64,000 nucleotides of DNA from Anaerolineaceae bacterium (GTDB lineage: Bacteria > Chloroflexota > Anaerolineae > Aggregatilineales > Phototrophicaceae), in assembly GCA_002702065.1 (NCBI GenBank), contig NZXX01000001.1, positions 2,232,001 through 2,296,000 on the forward strand, in the 5' to 3' direction. The notes beneath the pieces are model-generated. The model saw only the letters and a list, made by a program, of their open reading frames with translations, was not told where the DNA came from and searched no databases. Below are positions 9,825 through 18,412 of this stretch, in pieces. The number at the start of each line of letters is the position of its first letter. Position 1 is the first letter of the stretch. The position numbers and the translations under genes are program-made.

Positions 9825-9853
9825 AGTATAGAGTGAAAATGGAATGAGGGCAA
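9825..9853 (-). promoter_or_regulatory. Promoter for the SH3-domain gene
   Basis: Reading the minus strand: TTGCCC (9853-9848), 17-base spacer, TATACT (9830-9825). It places the transcript start about 58 bases upstream of the chosen ATG. Confidence 0.6.
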
Positions 9854-9959
9854 TTTATTAGAATTGACATTTTCTATTCGCCTTTGTCTCAATCTCAATA
9901 ATGACTATGCGAATTATTAACAATCAACCATTGAAGTTCAATTAAAGCACGCTATCATC

Positions 9960-11411
9960 ATGAAATCACTATTCCATCACCTTGAGGAGCATCGCGGCGT
10001 GTCATTTCATGCATCGAGCGATCATCATGATTCCGCTGCCATCAGCCAATTCTTGGATGCGCTCAGCCAAGAAATGACGCTGTACGGATACCAAATCATC
10101 GAAACACCGATAATTGCACCAGCTGACTTGTTTCTGACACGTGCTGGTGATGAGCTGATTGAACGACTATTCACTTTTGAGCGTCATGGTCAGCAGCTTG
10201 CGCTACGCCCGGAGTTCACCGCCGCGGCTGCCGACCGCTATAACAAACTGGGTACGACTGAAGTGGTCCGCTGGCAGTTTGCTGGGCCTATTTTCGAAGA
10301 TGATTCGCTGCGCCATGGCTATCAGCATCTCAGCGTAGGAGCCGAACTGCTCGGTATGAGCGGTTCCGTTGCGGATGCAGAAATCATCAGTTTGGCGGTC
10401 AAAGGTGTTGCCCGGGCCGTCCCCAATTACACGCTCATCATCGGCAATATAGGGCTTCTAAAGCACTTGCTAAAGCCGTTCTATCTGGATAGCCGCACCG
10501 AACGGTTTCTGCTCACCCATTTGCCGGACCTGAAAAATACAGACCGCGGCATACCCTATATACTTGACATCTTTGATCGTACATTGGCCGCTAACCCGGA
10601 CCAGATTGCCAGACGCTCAAGCAGCAGCAAAATAATGGATGCGCTTGATGTGGCCGAAATCAATACGCATCAGATGTTGGGTATGCTTCTGGATGCAAGC
10701 CAGCGTGGCATGACCATGGGCGGCAGAACGCGCGAAGACATTGTCCGACGCCTGTTACAAAAGCACCAACGATTTACGGAACGTGAACAGGTCACCGAGG
10801 CCCTTGCCTTCCTTGAGCAATGGGTCGCGATTGACGCCTCTGTTTCAGAAGCGCTGCCCGCGCTCAAAGCGCTGATCGACGCCAGTGACACCGAAGCACA
10901 AATGCTGTTTGCGGAATGGGAACAATCGATTGCGCTCGTAGAGCAATATGATATTAGCCTGGATCAAATCGTTATCCGGCCCCACATTGCCCGCAACTGG
11001 GACTACTACACCGGCATGGTCTTTGAAGTGGTTGCGGATGATCGGACGCGCCTGGCAGGTGGAGGACGCTATGATGAGCTGGTGTCGCTGATTGGTGGCC
11101 AGCCTGTTCCAGCGGTAGGCTTTGCTTACTATATCGATCAGATTTTGCCCCACCTTCCCTCTTCGCGGACCACACAAAAACAACCCCTGATCATCCTGGC
11201 TGACGATACCAATCAACTGGCAGCGTCTCAGCTTGCCCATAAGCTACGCCAGCATGAGCTGCCAGCGGTATTGTTAACACAGTCGCCTTCGGAACAGGAC
11301 AAGCTGGTTATACGAATAGAAAACAGTGGTCAGGTCACGTTCCAGGCCAGAAGCTATACCGCAGCGGAACAGACACAATTGATTGCAGACATCCAGCAGG
11401 CACTTGAATGA
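9960..11411 (+). CDS. hisZ: ATP phosphoribosyltransferase regulatory subunit HisZ
   Basis: 483-residue histidyl-tRNA-synthetase-like protein that in other bacteria forms a complex with HisG for the first step of histidine synthesis. Class II synthetase-fold motifs are present but in HisZ style: LRPEFTAAAADRY where true HisS has LRPEGT, a diverged motif 2 (WQFAGPIFEDDSLRHGYQHL), and the HisA box DYYTGMVFEVV followed by AGGGRYDELV. A C-terminal anticodon-binding-like domain (about 400-483) makes it longer than most HisZ. The stop overlaps the hisG start (ATGA), supporting a joint role. No clear ribosome site precedes the ATG. Confidence 0.85.
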   Translation: MKSLFHHLEEHRGVSFHASSDHHDSAAISQFLDALSQEMTLYGYQIIETPIIAPADLFLTRAGDELIERLFTFERHGQQLALRPEFTAAAADRYNKLGTTEVVRWQFAGPIFEDDSLRHGYQHLSVGAELLGMSGSVADAEIISLAVKGVARAVPNYTLIIGNIGLLKHLLKPFYLDSRTERFLLTHLPDLKNTDRGIPYILDIFDRTLAANPDQIARRSSSSKIMDALDVAEINTHQMLGMLLDASQRGMTMGGRTREDIVRRLLQKHQRFTEREQVTEALAFLEQWVAIDASVSEALPALKALIDASDTEAQMLFAEWEQSIALVEQYDISLDQIVIRPHIARNWDYYTGMVFEVVADDRTRLAGGGRYDELVSLIGGQPVPAVGFAYYIDQILPHLPSSRTTQKQPLIILADDTNQLAASQLAHKLRQHELPAVLLTQSPSEQDKLVIRIENSGQVTFQARSYTAAEQTQLIADIQQALE

Positions 11412-12415
11412 CTGAACGAATTACACTTGCACTACCGAGCAAAGGTGCTTTAGCCGAGCCAACCACCAGCTTCTTGAGAGATTGTGGCCTCCGTGTACAC
11501 CAGCCCAACCCGCGCCAGTACACCGGCACCTTACCCGCGATTCCCGAATTTGAGGTGCTTTTCCAGCGCGTCAAAGATGTGGTCTACAAAGTGTCCGATG
11601 GGTCGGCACAACTGGGTATCACGGGTTACGATGTCGTCTGCGAACAACCCCACGAAGATATGATTGTGATTCATAACCGGCTGGGTTATGGGCATTGTCA
11701 ATTACTCGTCGCCGTGCCAGAAGCCTGGGTCGATGTCCAGAACGTGGCCGATTTGGCTGAGGTTGCGCTCGATTTTCGGGAATACAAGCAGCGCAATTTG
11801 CGCGTCGCGACCACGTACACCAATCTGGCGCGAAAGTTTCTGCATGCAAATGGTATCCATCATTTCACGCTGGTTCGGGCCGAAGGCGCGATCGAAGCCG
11901 CACCAACGCTCGGCTATGCGGATGTCGTGGTGGACCTGACTCAGACGGGCACGACGCTGCGGGAAAATCACCTGAGGCCGTTAACTGGTGGCGTAATCGT
12001 CGAATCTCAGGCCAGCCTCATTGGTAATCGCCGTTACTTGAAGAATAATCCTTCTTTGCTGAACGCTGTCCGGCAGTTCATGGAGTATATCGACGCGGCA
12101 CTGCAAGGCAAACAATACTATCAACTGACCGTCAACATCCAGGGGATGGATGCTGAAGAACTGGCACAGCAAATCATCAGCAACCCCATCACCAGAGGGT
12201 TACAGGGCCCGACGCTGTCACCGATCTACGGATCGCCAGACGGCAAATCACAGTGGCACACACTGACGATTATTATTGAAAGCGGTCAGATGCTGCCGGC
12301 TATAGAACACCTGCGCAAAATTGGAGCCACTCAAACCAGCGCCGTTCCAATCCGCTATGTTTTCCTTGAGGAATCACCCACATTCAAGCGGCTGGAACAC
12401 CTGCTTCAGGAATAA
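11408..12415 (+). CDS. hisG: ATP phosphoribosyltransferase HisG, long form
   Basis: Catalyses PRPP + ATP to phosphoribosyl-ATP, the committed step of histidine synthesis. Catalytic half: LALPSKGAL at the start, VSDGSAQLGITGYD, VATTYTNLARKF, then AEGAIEAAPTLGYADVVVDL and the PRPP-loop region TQTGTTL. Beyond residue 230 there is an extra ACT-like HisG_C domain (YQLTVNIQGM to PIRYVFLEE) typical of the long form. At 335 residues it is longer than short HisG (about 210). It is translationally coupled to hisZ, an unusual pairing because long HisG normally works without HisZ. Confidence 0.93.
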   Translation: MTERITLALPSKGALAEPTTSFLRDCGLRVHQPNPRQYTGTLPAIPEFEVLFQRVKDVVYKVSDGSAQLGITGYDVVCEQPHEDMIVIHNRLGYGHCQLLVAVPEAWVDVQNVADLAEVALDFREYKQRNLRVATTYTNLARKFLHANGIHHFTLVRAEGAIEAAPTLGYADVVVDLTQTGTTLRENHLRPLTGGVIVESQASLIGNRRYLKNNPSLLNAVRQFMEYIDAALQGKQYYQLTVNIQGMDAEELAQQIISNPITRGLQGPTLSPIYGSPDGKSQWHTLTIIIESGQMLPAIEHLRKIGATQTSAVPIRYVFLEESPTFKRLEHLLQE

Positions 12416-12417
12416 CA

Positions 12418-13677
12418 CTATTGCCCTAACCCGGTTTCAACCTGATCAAATAGCTGGTCAATGCGGCTGCGCTTGTCCATACTGTCGGCACCCATCTCCA
12501 CAGCCATACTCAGGCCCAACAGGCTGATCTCTGGTGGAAACTTATTGGCATCTGCCAGATTCATGGTGAGAAAGGGGCAACAAAATAAAGCGGACTTCAA
12601 AAAGCGTCGCCAATCAGACCGCAACCAACCCCGGCGCACCAGTTCAGACAGCAGTGGAACCAACACCCGGTCCGTTTTACTGGTCAGGAACATTTCGCGA
12701 ATAGGATGCAGATTGTAATTGTGATCAACAATCCAGGTATCCCCTTGCTGATCCCACGAAATATTCAACGCCTGCGCCTTCTCTTGAGGGAAATACATCC
12801 ACATAGCAAATACATTGTGGAACAGCGGCTTGGTCAAATCCAGTAGTGGATCATGGCGGCCAGCAAAAGCGGGGTCGAAGTACGTCAGCGATCGGGATTC
12901 CTGATTATAAAAGACATTGCCGTTATGCGCGTCACCATGCCCAATGACAGATGGCCCCTCCTGCGCTGGATTCAAATCCTCGATAGCATTTTGAATCAAG
13001 TTATCTAGTGTAACTTCATAGCGCTGCCCGTTGATCACCCACTGTTTGCGCCGCACCGCACTCATGGGCATGGTTGTGCCCGGCAACTGTATGGAGACAT
13101 CTTCGCCTTGTTGACCGGGCAGCGAACCATAAAATTTCACCAGACGGCCACCGGTCAGGCGGTGATAAAACAACTGATGCACACCGGCCTGTGCCGCTTG
13201 TTCAGCCGGTTGTATGGCAAGCCTATTGAAGTAGAACTGCCGCAGCTCATCGTCAGCCGCATGCTGAGCCGCAGATAACCCCTCGGCCTCGCTGGATTGT
13301 CCGCATTCAATCTGCCACGCCACATCAAACACCGATGGGTCGTTGATCACTTCGTAAATCAGCAGTTGTTTACCGGATTCCGTTGAACTCATCACCGGCC
13401 TGATCACCGGATAGCCCGCTTCAGCCAACACCGCAGAGTTATAATACTCGCCGACAACGCTGTCCGGCTCCGTGTGGGTCTTGAAAAATAAACGCCGGTT
13501 ATCGGCCAGAGTCACAAAGCCGTTGAATGAGTTCAAGGATACAGCCAGCGGGCGCAGCTCAACGGCCACCACATCTAGCGAAAACACCTCACCAATCAGC
13601 GTCTTCAGCATCGCCTCAGCTTTCGGCTTGTCCAAAAACTGAAGCGTCTGAATGTCCTGTAGCAAGTCGTTACTCAT
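12418..13677 (-). CDS. APH-fold kinase, third gene of the sqdB operon
   Basis: 419-residue protein kinase-like phosphotransferase of the aminoglycoside/choline kinase superfamily. A lysine (K66 in RRLFFKTH) and glutamate (E77) match the small-lobe pair; the catalytic loop is HGDAHNGN at 247-254 and the metal-binding Asp is D268 in TYFDPAFAG. All key residues are intact, so it should be active; the substrate is unknown but is likely a small hydroxylated molecule. Its ATG overlaps the stop of the HisD-like gene (ATGA at 13677-13674), so it is probably translated with it. Resistance is an unlikely role given the biosynthetic context. Confidence 0.75.
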   Translation of the reverse strand: MSNDLLQDIQTLQFLDKPKAEAMLKTLIGEVFSLDVVAVELRPLAVSLNSFNGFVTLADNRRLFFKTHTEPDSVVGEYYNSAVLAEAGYPVIRPVMSSTESGKQLLIYEVINDPSVFDVAWQIECGQSSEAEGLSAAQHAADDELRQFYFNRLAIQPAEQAAQAGVHQLFYHRLTGGRLVKFYGSLPGQQGEDVSIQLPGTTMPMSAVRRKQWVINGQRYEVTLDNLIQNAIEDLNPAQEGPSVIGHGDAHNGNVFYNQESRSLTYFDPAFAGRHDPLLDLTKPLFHNVFAMWMYFPQEKAQALNISWDQQGDTWIVDHNYNLHPIREMFLTSKTDRVLVPLLSELVRRGWLRSDWRRFLKSALFCCPFLTMNLADANKFPPEISLLGLSMAVEMGADSMDKRSRIDQLFDQVETGLGQ

Positions 13678-14984
13678 AACCCGATAATTTCATTGCGTTT
13701 GCGAATCGCCATCGCATGCGCCGGGAAGCCTTCATAATCAGCCAACGTCGCCGTAACGGCCTGCAAACTGGCATAGCCCTCGCGCGATAGATAGCCAATG
13801 CCGCTGCGTTTCAGGAAATCATGAATGCTGACGGACGAGAAACTGCGGGCGAAACCACCTGTCGGCAGGATCGCATTCAAACCCAGATTATAATTCGCAG
13901 TCGGGATCGGCGTCATCGAGCCGAGCAAAATCTCGCCGGCATTCTTGATCTTTTGCAGTGAGACAAACGGTTCCTCAGTCAACACTTCAAGATGCTCAGG
14001 GGCGTACGCGTTGACAAAATCAATCGACTCATCCAGGCTGTTGGTCAACATGATGCCGCCATAGTTGCTCAGCACTTTTGTGACAAACCGCTGACGCCAT
14101 TCAGGAAGTTCAGCAATGTAATCAGGCAGCACTTGCTGCACACTGTCGGCCACCTCACGGCTGTGAGTCACCAGAATCGCCGCCGAGTCGGGGCCATGTT
14201 CCGCCTCAACCAGCAAATCCAGCGCCGCCAACCGCGGATCAACGTGTTCGTCAGTCAGAATGATCGACTCGCTGGGTCCCGCAGGCAAGCCAACATCCAC
14301 CGTCCCAAACAGGAAACGCTTGGCAGCTGATACATAGGCATTGCCGGGGCCAATAATCTTGCTGACCCGGGGGATGGTCTCCGTGCCGAAGGCCAACGCG
14401 GCAACGGCCTGAATACCGCCCACGACGTAAACCTCATCTACACCGCAAATCTCAGCCGCGACCAGCGATGCCGCGTCTGCACGACCATCCGCAGTCGGCG
14501 GCGTAACAACAACAATCTTGGGTACATTGGCAACTTTGGCTGGTGTTGCCAGCATCAACATCACCGAGGGAAAAGCGCCTTTACCACGCGGCACGTATAA
14601 CCCCGCGCTTGCCACCGGGGTGATCTTTTCACCCGCCATCACACCGGGCTGAACTTCCGTAAACCACATCGGCTCCGGCATTTGTTCTTCATGGAATCGT
14701 TGAATATTCGCGTGGGCTTGTTCAATAGCCGATATAATCTCAGGGCTTACCGACAAGCGCGCTGCCTCAAAGTCTGCCGCCGTAGCCCGCAGCATAGAAT
14801 GTTCGAAAACATCCGTGTCAAACTTACGTGCATATTCGATGACTGCCGCATCGCCTTCATTACGCACGCGGTCCGAGACTTCCTGCGCCAGCGGCAGCAG
14901 CGAACGAATATCCGCTTCGGCACGCCGCATAATCTTGGCTAATGTCTCGGATTCTAGCTGGTCGAGTTGCCAGACTTGTATCAT
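13674..14984 (-). CDS. HisD-family dehydrogenase paralogue (not true histidinol dehydrogenase)
   Basis: 436 residues from the ATG at 14984, preceded by GAAGGAGAC. The fold is clearly HisD: VPRGKGAFPSVMLM, IIGPGNAYVSAAKR, GLPAGPSES, AEHGPDS and NAYAPEHLE with the catalytic pair E330-H331. Compared with E. coli HisD, zinc ligands H262 and H419 are kept (H263, H423), but Q259 is E260, D360 is N364, and the substrate-binding H367 is A371. So it is probably an NAD-dependent alcohol dehydrogenase with another substrate; the sulfonate dehydrogenase HpsN belongs to the same superfamily. Its start overlaps the stop of the UDP-sulfoquinovose synthase gene. Confidence 0.8.
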   Translation of the reverse strand: MIQVWQLDQLESETLAKIMRRAEADIRSLLPLAQEVSDRVRNEGDAAVIEYARKFDTDVFEHSMLRATAADFEAARLSVSPEIISAIEQAHANIQRFHEEQMPEPMWFTEVQPGVMAGEKITPVASAGLYVPRGKGAFPSVMLMLATPAKVANVPKIVVVTPPTADGRADAASLVAAEICGVDEVYVVGGIQAVAALAFGTETIPRVSKIIGPGNAYVSAAKRFLFGTVDVGLPAGPSESIILTDEHVDPRLAALDLLVEAEHGPDSAAILVTHSREVADSVQQVLPDYIAELPEWRQRFVTKVLSNYGGIMLTNSLDESIDFVNAYAPEHLEVLTEEPFVSLQKIKNAGEILLGSMTPIPTANYNLGLNAILPTGGFARSFSSVSIHDFLKRSGIGYLSREGYASLQAVTATLADYEGFPAHAMAIRKRNEIIGL

Positions 14985-16207
14985 GGTGTCTCCTTCGTTG
15001 ATGAAACCACGGGTGGTATCGTGGTTCGCAAAATCTGTGATTGGCGGCGCGTGCCATCCCATCGAATATCAGGAACCACAGCATTCAAATGTGCGGCAAT
15101 TCGATCCCGATAATCCCGCAAATCCGACAGCATGATCCGAATTTCCAACATCACATCATGGGTTGGCCGGTAGCCCAGATCAACCAGTTTTTGCCGGTCC
15201 GGATTATAATAGTGTGATTCGGCTTCCTGACGCGGGTTGTCATAGCGTTCAATCTGAACGTCCATACTTAATTCACCCGCAGCAAGCTGCACCTGCTGGG
15301 CCAGTTCATCAATCGAGTAGCAGGTGTCGAACTGGTTAAAAACACGATATTCCCCGATTTCTGCCGGGTTCTCGATGGCTAACGCCAGGCATTGCATAGA
15401 ATCACGCAGCGGCAAAAAACTGCGCTTCTGCGACCCCTGTCCGTACAACGTCAGCGGATGCCCGGTTACGGCCTGACAGCAAAACCGGTTGATCGCCGTA
15501 CCAAAACACTGATCAAAATCCAGCCGGGTTCGCATACGCCGGTCGTCACCCATCTCATCAATATAGGTCCCAAATACGACTCCCTGCATAATATCCGTTG
15601 CCCGCAGCCCCCAGATTTTGCAGGCAAACATCGTATTATGAGAATCGTGAACCTTGCTCAGATGATAAAAACTGCCCGCCTGTCTGGGAAAGGGCAGCCG
15701 GTCCTTCCGCCCGCGATATTCAACCTCAAAGAATCCTTCGGGAATATCCACGTTCGGCGTCCCATATTCACCCATCGTACCCAGTTTGATGAGATGGGTG
15801 TCGGGACAAACCTCCTGAATAGCCCAGAGGATGTTCAGATTGCCAACCACGTTGTTTTGCTGGGTCAACACGGTATGCTGCTGGTCAATCATCGAAAAAG
15901 GTGCTGAGGGAATCTCCGCCAGATGAACGATCGCGTCTGGCTGAAACTCGCGAAAGCAGGTTTTGACGAAGTCATAGTCCAGCAGGGTGCCTTGCCGGAA
16001 ATGCAGTGGCGAACCGTAACGCTCCTCAAATGCAGTCAAACGTTCGTGCATCGTCGCAACCGGAATCGCGCTGACACCGCCAACTTCACTCACCCATTGG
16101 CGTCGAAACAAACCATCGATTCCAGCGACCTCGTGACCACGCGCAACCAGATATTGCGCCAGAGGCCAACCAAGATACCCATCAATACCAGCAATAAGGA
16201 CTTTCAC
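14981..16207 (-). CDS. sqdB: UDP-sulfoquinovose synthase (SQD1/SqdB family)
   Basis: 408-residue NAD-dependent short-chain dehydrogenase that in this family makes UDP-sulfoquinovose from UDP-glucose and sulfite. NAD motif GxxGxxG is at residues 7-13, and the catalytic residues T144 (KLGTMGEYGTPN), Y181 and K185 (SFYHLSKVHDSHN) are all present, as are the SQD1 signatures SAPFSMID, DIMQGVVFG and NRFCCQAVTGHPLT. Match to plant SQD1, as recalled, is high along the whole length, so an ordinary epimerase is unlikely. A tail of about 35 residues follows the domain. Start is GTG. It is the first gene of a coupled trio; no obvious SqdX/SqdD partner lies next to it. Confidence 0.88.
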   Translation of the reverse strand: MKVLIAGIDGYLGWPLAQYLVARGHEVAGIDGLFRRQWVSEVGGVSAIPVATMHERLTAFEERYGSPLHFRQGTLLDYDFVKTCFREFQPDAIVHLAEIPSAPFSMIDQQHTVLTQQNNVVGNLNILWAIQEVCPDTHLIKLGTMGEYGTPNVDIPEGFFEVEYRGRKDRLPFPRQAGSFYHLSKVHDSHNTMFACKIWGLRATDIMQGVVFGTYIDEMGDDRRMRTRLDFDQCFGTAINRFCCQAVTGHPLTLYGQGSQKRSFLPLRDSMQCLALAIENPAEIGEYRVFNQFDTCYSIDELAQQVQLAAGELSMDVQIERYDNPRQEAESHYYNPDRQKLVDLGYRPTHDVMLEIRIMLSDLRDYRDRIAAHLNAVVPDIRWDGTRRQSQILRTTIPPVVSSTKETP

Positions 16208-16276
16208 GACCTGGGCTCACTTCCCGATCTGAACGGATGCAGATGCAATTTGAATGTTGATCGCCAGAACGAGATG

Positions 16277-17362
16277 CTATAACACCGCTACAGAGCTGTA
16301 AGCCGGTTCGAATGAACCCAGATAGCCTTTTACGGCCAGCAATTCGGCATTCAGAATGCTGCATCCAGCCGCGCCACGAATGGTATTATGCGACAACGCC
16401 GCGAACTTGTAGCCAAGAATCGGACACTCGCGCAGCCGCCCAATCGATGTCGACATCCCCTGCCCTGCGTTCCGATCCCGCCGTATCTGCGGGCGGTCGA
16501 TCTGCGGCAAATAGTAGACCGGCTGTGCCGGGGCGCTGGGCAATTGTGGTACAGGGTCCGGCCCGACAAAGGACTCCCACGCCGCGATGATTTCGTCAAG
16601 CGATGGCTGTTCGGCCAGTTCGACGGATATGTTCACCAGATGCCCGTCAATGACCGGAACGCGTGTGCAGGTCGCGCCAGCCACCACATCGAGCCACTCA
16701 ATCGCCTCATTCTTCAACGCACCGAGCATTTTGCGCGGTTCGGTTTCCATCTTGCCTTCGTCACCACTCACATACGGAATGACGTTGTCCAGAATATCCA
16801 GCGAAGCAACACCCGGATACCCGGCACCGCTGATCGCCTGTTCACTGACCATATGGATCTTGCGAATACCAAAGCGCCGTAGCGGGGCCATCGCCATGAC
16901 GACCGGCATGCTTGTGCAATTGGAGTTCGCAACCAGCGCACCAGTTGTCCAGCCGCGTCGTGCCCGTTGCACATCAATCAAGCCCACATGATCCGCATTC
17001 GCTTCGGGCAGTAACAGCGGTACATCCTCAACCATACGGTTTGCCGACGCATTGGTGCAGACAACATGACCTGCCGCCGCAAGTTCAAATTCACGGGGGT
17101 CAGCTGCCTCTTTCGGCAAAGCCGAAAACACCAGCGGTGAGCTCAGTTCGTCATCAAGTGCCTTGACTTGCAGCGCAGAGACCGCTTCCGGTGGGCCGCC
17201 ATCCAGCACCCAGTTCACCGCATCACTGTAAGTCTGCCCGGCGCTCCGGCTCGAACCGATCACCTCGGACACCCGAAACCAGGGATGGTTTTCTAGTAGT
17301 TGAACAAACCGCTGACCTACTGCACCCGTCGCGCCAAGGACGGCAACATCAATTTTGTCCAT
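16277..17362 (-). CDS. asd: Aspartate-semialdehyde dehydrogenase
   Basis: Reduces aspartyl phosphate to aspartate semialdehyde for lysine, threonine and methionine synthesis and for cell-wall diaminopimelate. 361 residues from the ATG at 17362 (GAGG upstream). NADP-binding GATGAVGQRF at residues 10-19; the active-site cysteine is C149 in ANSNCTSMP, and the substrate region CTRVPVIDGHL contains H241. The sequence resembles the archaeal/fungal type of Asd. It lies 17 bases after pheA and 69 bases before sqdB on the same strand. Confidence 0.93.
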   Translation of the reverse strand: MDKIDVAVLGATGAVGQRFVQLLENHPWFRVSEVIGSSRSAGQTYSDAVNWVLDGGPPEAVSALQVKALDDELSSPLVFSALPKEAADPREFELAAAGHVVCTNASANRMVEDVPLLLPEANADHVGLIDVQRARRGWTTGALVANSNCTSMPVVMAMAPLRRFGIRKIHMVSEQAISGAGYPGVASLDILDNVIPYVSGDEGKMETEPRKMLGALKNEAIEWLDVVAGATCTRVPVIDGHLVNISVELAEQPSLDEIIAAWESFVGPDPVPQLPSAPAQPVYYLPQIDRPQIRRDRNAGQGMSTSIGRLRECPILGYKFAALSHNTIRGAAGCSILNAELLAVKGYLGSFEPAYSSVAVL

Positions 17363-17379
17363 TTCTGCCTCGATCCGCC

Positions 17380-18225
17380 TTAAATGCCAACCCACTGTCG
17401 CTCTGTCTTGATAGCCGGGTACGAACCCAGCATTTTGACGAATGATGCCCGCTGCAAAAGCCGGGTCAATGCTTCCTGCACATTCATATCCTGCCAGTGC
17501 CCTTCGAAGTCCAGATAAAACACAGGCTCCCAGGGGCGGTTCCGGCGCGGACGCGATTCAATCTTGGTCAGATTGATACTCTGCTTGGCAAACTCACCTA
17601 AACAATCGTACAAAGCAGCCGGGTGATTCCGCGTCGCAAACACGAGCGACGTTTTGTTGTACTCGCCCGGTTCAGGGTCATCATTGCCGATCACGAAAAA
17701 GCGGGTGAAGTTATATTCGACATCTTCGATTTGGGTATCCAGCACGTCCAGGCCGTAAAGTTCGCCAGCCAGCTGCGTGGCGATCACCCCAACATGCGGT
17801 TCCGGCTTCTCGCCCAGATCCTTCGCTGCACCAGCCGTATCGTACCAGGGCACACTCTCAAGATTGTTTCGCTTCAAATAGCGTTCGCACTGGGCCAACG
17901 CCTGCGGGTGCGATCGAACACACTTCAGATCTTCCAGTTTGGTGCCAGGTGGCACCAGCAAAGCATGATGCACGTGCAAGATCACTTCTGCCTGAATGCG
18001 CAGGTCCGAATCCATCAGCAGCTCATACGCCTTGCTCACGGCTCCCGCCAGTGCGTTCTCGACCGGCAGCATACCGTAGATAACATCGCCATTGCGATAA
18101 ATAGTTTCAAACAGATCGGTCAATGTGCGGCATGGAAACAACTCGACCGAATCAGCAAAATGCTGCCGGATTGCAAGCTCGGAATTGGCCCCATGAACGC
18201 CCTGAAATGCGACAACTTTGCGCAA
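17380..18225 (-). CDS. pheA: Prephenate dehydratase
   Basis: Converts prephenate to phenylpyruvate for phenylalanine synthesis. 281 residues from a TTG at 18225 preceded by GGAAGGA at good spacing; the longer frame to 18300 adds residues foreign to the family. The PDT domain begins at VVAFQGVHG, has PVENALAG and the essential TRF motif (NFTRFFVIG). A C-terminal ACT domain (TSLVFATRNHPAALYDCL, IESRPRR) would give feedback inhibition by phenylalanine. It is a monofunctional dehydratase without chorismate mutase. Confidence 0.92.
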   Translation of the reverse strand: MRKVVAFQGVHGANSELAIRQHFADSVELFPCRTLTDLFETIYRNGDVIYGMLPVENALAGAVSKAYELLMDSDLRIQAEVILHVHHALLVPPGTKLEDLKCVRSHPQALAQCERYLKRNNLESVPWYDTAGAAKDLGEKPEPHVGVIATQLAGELYGLDVLDTQIEDVEYNFTRFFVIGNDDPEPGEYNKTSLVFATRNHPAALYDCLGEFAKQSINLTKIESRPRRNRPWEPVFYLDFEGHWQDMNVQEALTRLLQRASFVKMLGSYPAIKTERQWVGI

Positions 18226-18340
18226 CTCAATTCCTTCCCCGAAAACAAAAATGGCGTGCTGACAAGCGTCTACAACGCAGAGCGAAATCGTAACATACAC
18301 CCAAAGCGCAAGTCAACCGCTGCAACACCGATATACGCAT

Positions 18341-18368
18341 TTGACAATCGTTTGGCACTAATGATAAA
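18341..18368 (+). promoter_or_regulatory. Promoter for the SufR-like gene
   Basis: Consensus TTGACA at 18341-18346, 16-base spacer, GATAAA at 18363-18368. The AT-rich stretch after it could hold an autoregulatory site, but I see no clean palindrome. Confidence 0.5.
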
Positions 18369-18412
18369 CTTTTTTATGATGGACACAAGAAATATTCTGG
18401 GGTAACACCTCC

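Noticed and set aside
9931-9958. TTGAAG and TATCAT before hisZ as a promoter
   Set aside because: The -10 box would end two bases before the ATG, so transcription would start after the start codon.
12418-13677. APH-fold kinase as an antibiotic-resistance gene
   Set aside because: Only the superfamily motif supports it; it is coupled to two biosynthetic genes and no mobile element is near.
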